NCBI GenBank assembly: GCA_965249745.1
Contig: OZ252252.1
Location: 3,720,001-3,784,000, forward strand
DNA from: JANYHH01 sp965249745
GTDB lineage: Bacteria > Deinococcota > Deinococci > Deinococcales > JAAFIG01
Direction: 5' to 3'
Length of the DNA stretch: 64,000 nucleotides
Of this stretch, positions 61,572 through 64,000 are shown piece after piece. The position numbers and the translations under genes are program-made. Below the pieces are notes generated by a model. It was given only the letters and a program-made list of their open reading frames with translations. It ran no database searches and was not told where the DNA came from. Each line of letters starts with the position of its first letter. The stretch's first letter is position 1.

Positions 61572-61773
61572 CTTTGAAAGGCTGAAATCCAACCTCATGC
61601 ACAGACCATGAATTGAACGAAGGCATGAGGCAGTAGTTGACCAATTCACAAGCCAGATAATTAACAGTGGAGACTGGAGGGGAAATTATCATCATTGAAG
61701 AAACCGAGCTGCAAAATTGCAATTTATACTCCGCATAAACTACTTAACTCCATTAGAAAAGGTAAATAAATCT

Positions 61774-62154
61774 ATGGATATTTTCGTTTTAATCGTTCAA
61801 GTTTTACTTGGCGTCCTGCTTGGCATAGGTGCATTGTTCAAACTCATCTTACCCTATGAGAAATATACGAACATATCACGCGTAGCTTGGTCTAAAGAGT
61901 TTAAACCAGAGCACATTCGCCTGATGGGTGTTTTTGAACTAGCTGGCAGTGTTGGTCTCATCGCTCCACTGTTTCTAGATTTTCTGAGAACGCTCACACC
62001 TTTGGCAGCAGTCGGAATTGCTCTTTACATGGCTGGAGCAATGGCGACACATCTTCGTCGTTCGGAATATGGGCATATGGTTGGCAACTTAGTATTTTTC
62101 CTGATACCCGCTCTACTCGTTGCTTACTTCACACTCGTTAAAATCATCGTTTAA
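61774..62154 (+). CDS. DoxX-like membrane protein
   Basis: 126 residues from ATG 61774, with AAAAGG upstream. Four hydrophobic segments; GIGALFKLILPYEKYTNISR and RLMGVFELAGSVGLIAPLF are typical of DoxX-like proteins. The gene and its flanks are much more AT-rich than neighbours and contain no CTCGAG, so it was probably acquired recently. Confidence 0.82.
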   Translation: MDIFVLIVQVLLGVLLGIGALFKLILPYEKYTNISRVAWSKEFKPEHIRLMGVFELAGSVGLIAPLFLDFLRTLTPLAAVGIALYMAGAMATHLRRSEYGHMVGNLVFFLIPALLVAYFTLVKIIV

Positions 62155-62179
62155 AAAGCGAGCCGAACAGGTGGTTGTA

Positions 62180-62263
62180 TGTGATTCACTTTTCTGAATA
62201 CCTGACAAAAGTCGAGACGCGAGCCAAGTACCTTAAGCGCCTGCTGGTCGCGGTGCTGCCCTG
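62180..62263 (+). pseudogene. 3' fragment of a TetR gene
   Basis: Encodes VIHFSEYLTKVETRAKYLKR and then LLVAVLP and stop, paralogous to the end of the TetR protein at 60948 (ERAAHLKTLLVAVLT). The DNA after both is also similar. It suggests an old duplication or an insertion of the DoxX gene between two TetR copies. Confidence 0.55.
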
Positions 62264-62325
62264 ACCCTGACCTCGAGACACTGGAATCCCCAATCACGAC
62301 CTTGACTGAAATGAAGGAGGTATTT

Positions 62326-63660
62326 ATGCAAACGCTGAGTGCAGCGACTGATGCCGTGGTGATCGGTGGCGGATTGGCGGGACTAACCGCCGCCACCCTG
62401 TTGGGACGGGCGGGCTTGCAGGTCTCCCTGCTCGAGCGAGCCAACGCCCTCGGCGGGCGAGCCGCGACCCACGAGCGTCAGGGGTTCAGCTTCAACCTCG
62501 GACCGCACGCCATTTACAGCGGTGGCGCAACCAGCCGCACCCTCAAGGAACTTGGCGTGAGTTTCATCCATCACTCGCCAGCCGCTCCGCTGATACTGCG
62601 AGACGGTCGCGTTCACGCCTTGTCTTCATTGATAAACCCGCTGGCGCTCGCTCGAGGTGAGCTGCTGAACCTATCCGAAATCCTTGAGTTGACGCGGTTC
62701 CTGATCGGCATCGCCCGTCTCGAGGCGGCGACGGTCGCCCACCAAAGCGTTCAAGGATTCATCAACGGACGCGTGCGCCACTCGAGAGTGCGGCAATTCG
62801 TGTGCGCCTTTGCCAAAACCTTTGTCTACAGCGACGCGCTCGACTTGGCGAGCGCCGAGGTGCTCGTTGACAAGCTCAAGCGGCAGTTCTCGCATCCCGT
62901 GCAGTACGTGGACGGAGGCTGGGGCGTCTTGGTGGACGGGTTGCGAAACGCTGCCGAGCGTGCCGGGGTGACAATCGTGACCGGATCGGGCGTCGAACGG
63001 TTGATCGTCCGGGACGGTCACATCGAAGGTGTGCGGTTACGCGATGGCAGACCCGTCAACACTCGGTCTGTCGTGGTGGCTACGACACCGAAGGAGGCGG
63101 GGCGGCTGCTCGAGGGCAAGGCAGGCTCGAGTCTATCAGCGGTCATCGCTGCGCTCACACCAGTTCACGTCGCCTGCCTCGATGTGTCGCTCCTAAGGCT
63201 GCCGAATCCGCGAAGCTCGGTGGTGCAAGACCTCGAGCAGCCGCGCTTTGTATCCCCACAGTCGCATTTCGCTCGCGTCGCCCCGGAGGGTATGGGCTTT
63301 CTGACCAGTTTCAAGCAACTCGATCCCCGGATCACCACCGACCCGCACGAGGACGAGCGTGAACTCGAGGGGCTGCTCGACGCCGCACAACCCGGTTGGC
63401 GCGATCTCGTGATCGAGCGCGTGTTCCTGCCGCGTATTGAAGCGGTCGGTGCGCTTCCAACCGCCTCGAGCGGTGGCTTCGCCGGACGACCGAGCGTGGA
63501 TGCGGCGGGCGTGACGGGCTTGTACCTGGTAGGCGATTGGGTGGGCGGTGAGGGTTTCCTCGCCGATGCCTCGTTCGCCAGTGCTCGAGTGGCGGCGCTA
63601 CAAATGATTGAAAGGCACGGGCGGCTTCAACTGTTAGAAGTCAAGGAGGTCGTGGCGTGA
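62326..63660 (+). CDS. FAD-dependent oxidoreductase, phytoene desaturase-like
   Basis: 444 residues from ATG 62326 with a perfect AAGGAGG upstream. AVVIGGGLAGLTAATLLGRA, the LGGRA motif, and the C-terminal GLYLVGDWVGGEGFLADASF place it in the CrtI/amine oxidase superfamily; it is shorter than true phytoene desaturases. Substrate unknown. Another membrane protein gene follows at 63716. Confidence 0.85.
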   Translation: MQTLSAATDAVVIGGGLAGLTAATLLGRAGLQVSLLERANALGGRAATHERQGFSFNLGPHAIYSGGATSRTLKELGVSFIHHSPAAPLILRDGRVHALSSLINPLALARGELLNLSEILELTRFLIGIARLEAATVAHQSVQGFINGRVRHSRVRQFVCAFAKTFVYSDALDLASAEVLVDKLKRQFSHPVQYVDGGWGVLVDGLRNAAERAGVTIVTGSGVERLIVRDGHIEGVRLRDGRPVNTRSVVVATTPKEAGRLLEGKAGSSLSAVIAALTPVHVACLDVSLLRLPNPRSSVVQDLEQPRFVSPQSHFARVAPEGMGFLTSFKQLDPRITTDPHEDERELEGLLDAAQPGWRDLVIERVFLPRIEAVGALPTASSGGFAGRPSVDAAGVTGLYLVGDWVGGEGFLADASFASARVAALQMIERHGRLQLLEVKEVVA

Positions 63661-63715
63661 GCGGAGATTGTGCCGCTGCGCGTTACGAGCCGCAAGGTTG
63701 CCTTGGTGAACCTTG

Positions 63716-64000
63716 ATGCGAGGGTTGCTCGCCAACCCTGGCGCGTGGTTGATGCTGATCGGTACGTTGCACGTCGGACTTGGGTTCGCGTCGTTCAGAC
63801 GTGAGTTCTTGGCGATCTCACGTGAACGTGGGTTCAATACCGTGCGAAACGTCCCTGAGCGCAGACTCGCCGTGTTTTTCATGCTGTTCGGTGTTCTTGC
63901 CATCCTCACCGGGGCGCTCGCATTGTGGGCATTTACGGTTCTTGGAGGGCTGCCCGCGTTCTTCGGATGGGGCTTAGTCTTCGTCGCAGGGGTCGGCGTC
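63716..64000 (+). CDS. DUF6463-like membrane protein (cut by window end)
   Basis: 95 codons from ATG 63716 with no stop before the edge. The pattern LMLIGTLHVGLGFASFRREF, NTVRNVPERRLAVFFMLFG and LGGLPAFFGWGLVFVAG matches small four-helix DUF6463 proteins, which are often next to FAD or TetR genes as here. About 30 residues are missing. Confidence 0.75.
   Translation, partial: MRGLLANPGAWLMLIGTLHVGLGFASFRREFLAISRERGFNTVRNVPERRLAVFFMLFGVLAILTGALALWAFTVLGGLPAFFGWGLVFVAGVGV

Overview
The window looks like a chromosome segment from the Deinococcaceae. It carries a near-textbook DdrO repressor, a DdrA/Rad52-like gene and two operators resembling the radiation/desiccation response motif (RDRM). Many genes appear leaderless, with a TANNNT box 5-7 nt before the start codon. 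A PilQ-type secretin opens the window. By eye, GC is about 60%. The palindrome CTCGAG is strikingly over-represented, roughly one per 210 bp where I counted, both inside and outside genes.

Layout. 1-7 kb: secretin, a lipoprotein, two FAD amine oxidase/phytoene desaturase-like enzymes and a ribokinase. 7-10.8 kb: DNA-damage response locus with ddrO, an RDRM-preceded operon (unknown small protein plus DdrA-like protein) and an RDRM-preceded DinD/antirepressor-like gene. 10.8-18.2 kb: cobalamin adenosyltransferase, a WecG-type glycosyltransferase, a PrcB-domain lipoprotein, an oxidative folding cassette (two DsbA-like proteins plus VKOR) and membrane proteins. 18.25-22.5 kb: tRNA-Pro followed by an integrase remnant, a 62-bp direct repeat, an AbiTii-like/TIR-like putative defence gene with a small winged-helix partner, several genes of unknown function and a ClpP fragment. 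This is a decayed integrative island with a probable anti-phage cargo.

22.6-64 kb is mostly accessory metabolism and regulation. It holds an ABC (FtsX/MacB-like) operon with an overlooked 40-residue membrane peptide; an ArsR/SRPBCC/carboxymuconolactone decarboxylase cluster; many VOC, GNAT, DoxX, NTF2-like and NmrA-like genes; a tandem-HTH TetR gene with a rifampicin-phosphotransferase-like enzyme; two paralogous secreted repeat proteins around a frameshifted hydrolase; a secreted phospholipase A2-like protein; a NarL-type two-component pair; and a MerR regulator with a clear long-spacer promoter.

There are several gene remnants: an IS200-like transposase, N-terminal stubs of homoaconitase small subunit, 3-hydroxyisobutyrate dehydrogenase, a P-loop protein and a DUF1801 protein, and a regulator interrupted by an in-frame TAG. 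The region is therefore turning over rapidly. No rRNA, CRISPR array or intact transposon was found. Family names were assigned by reading motifs, without database searches.
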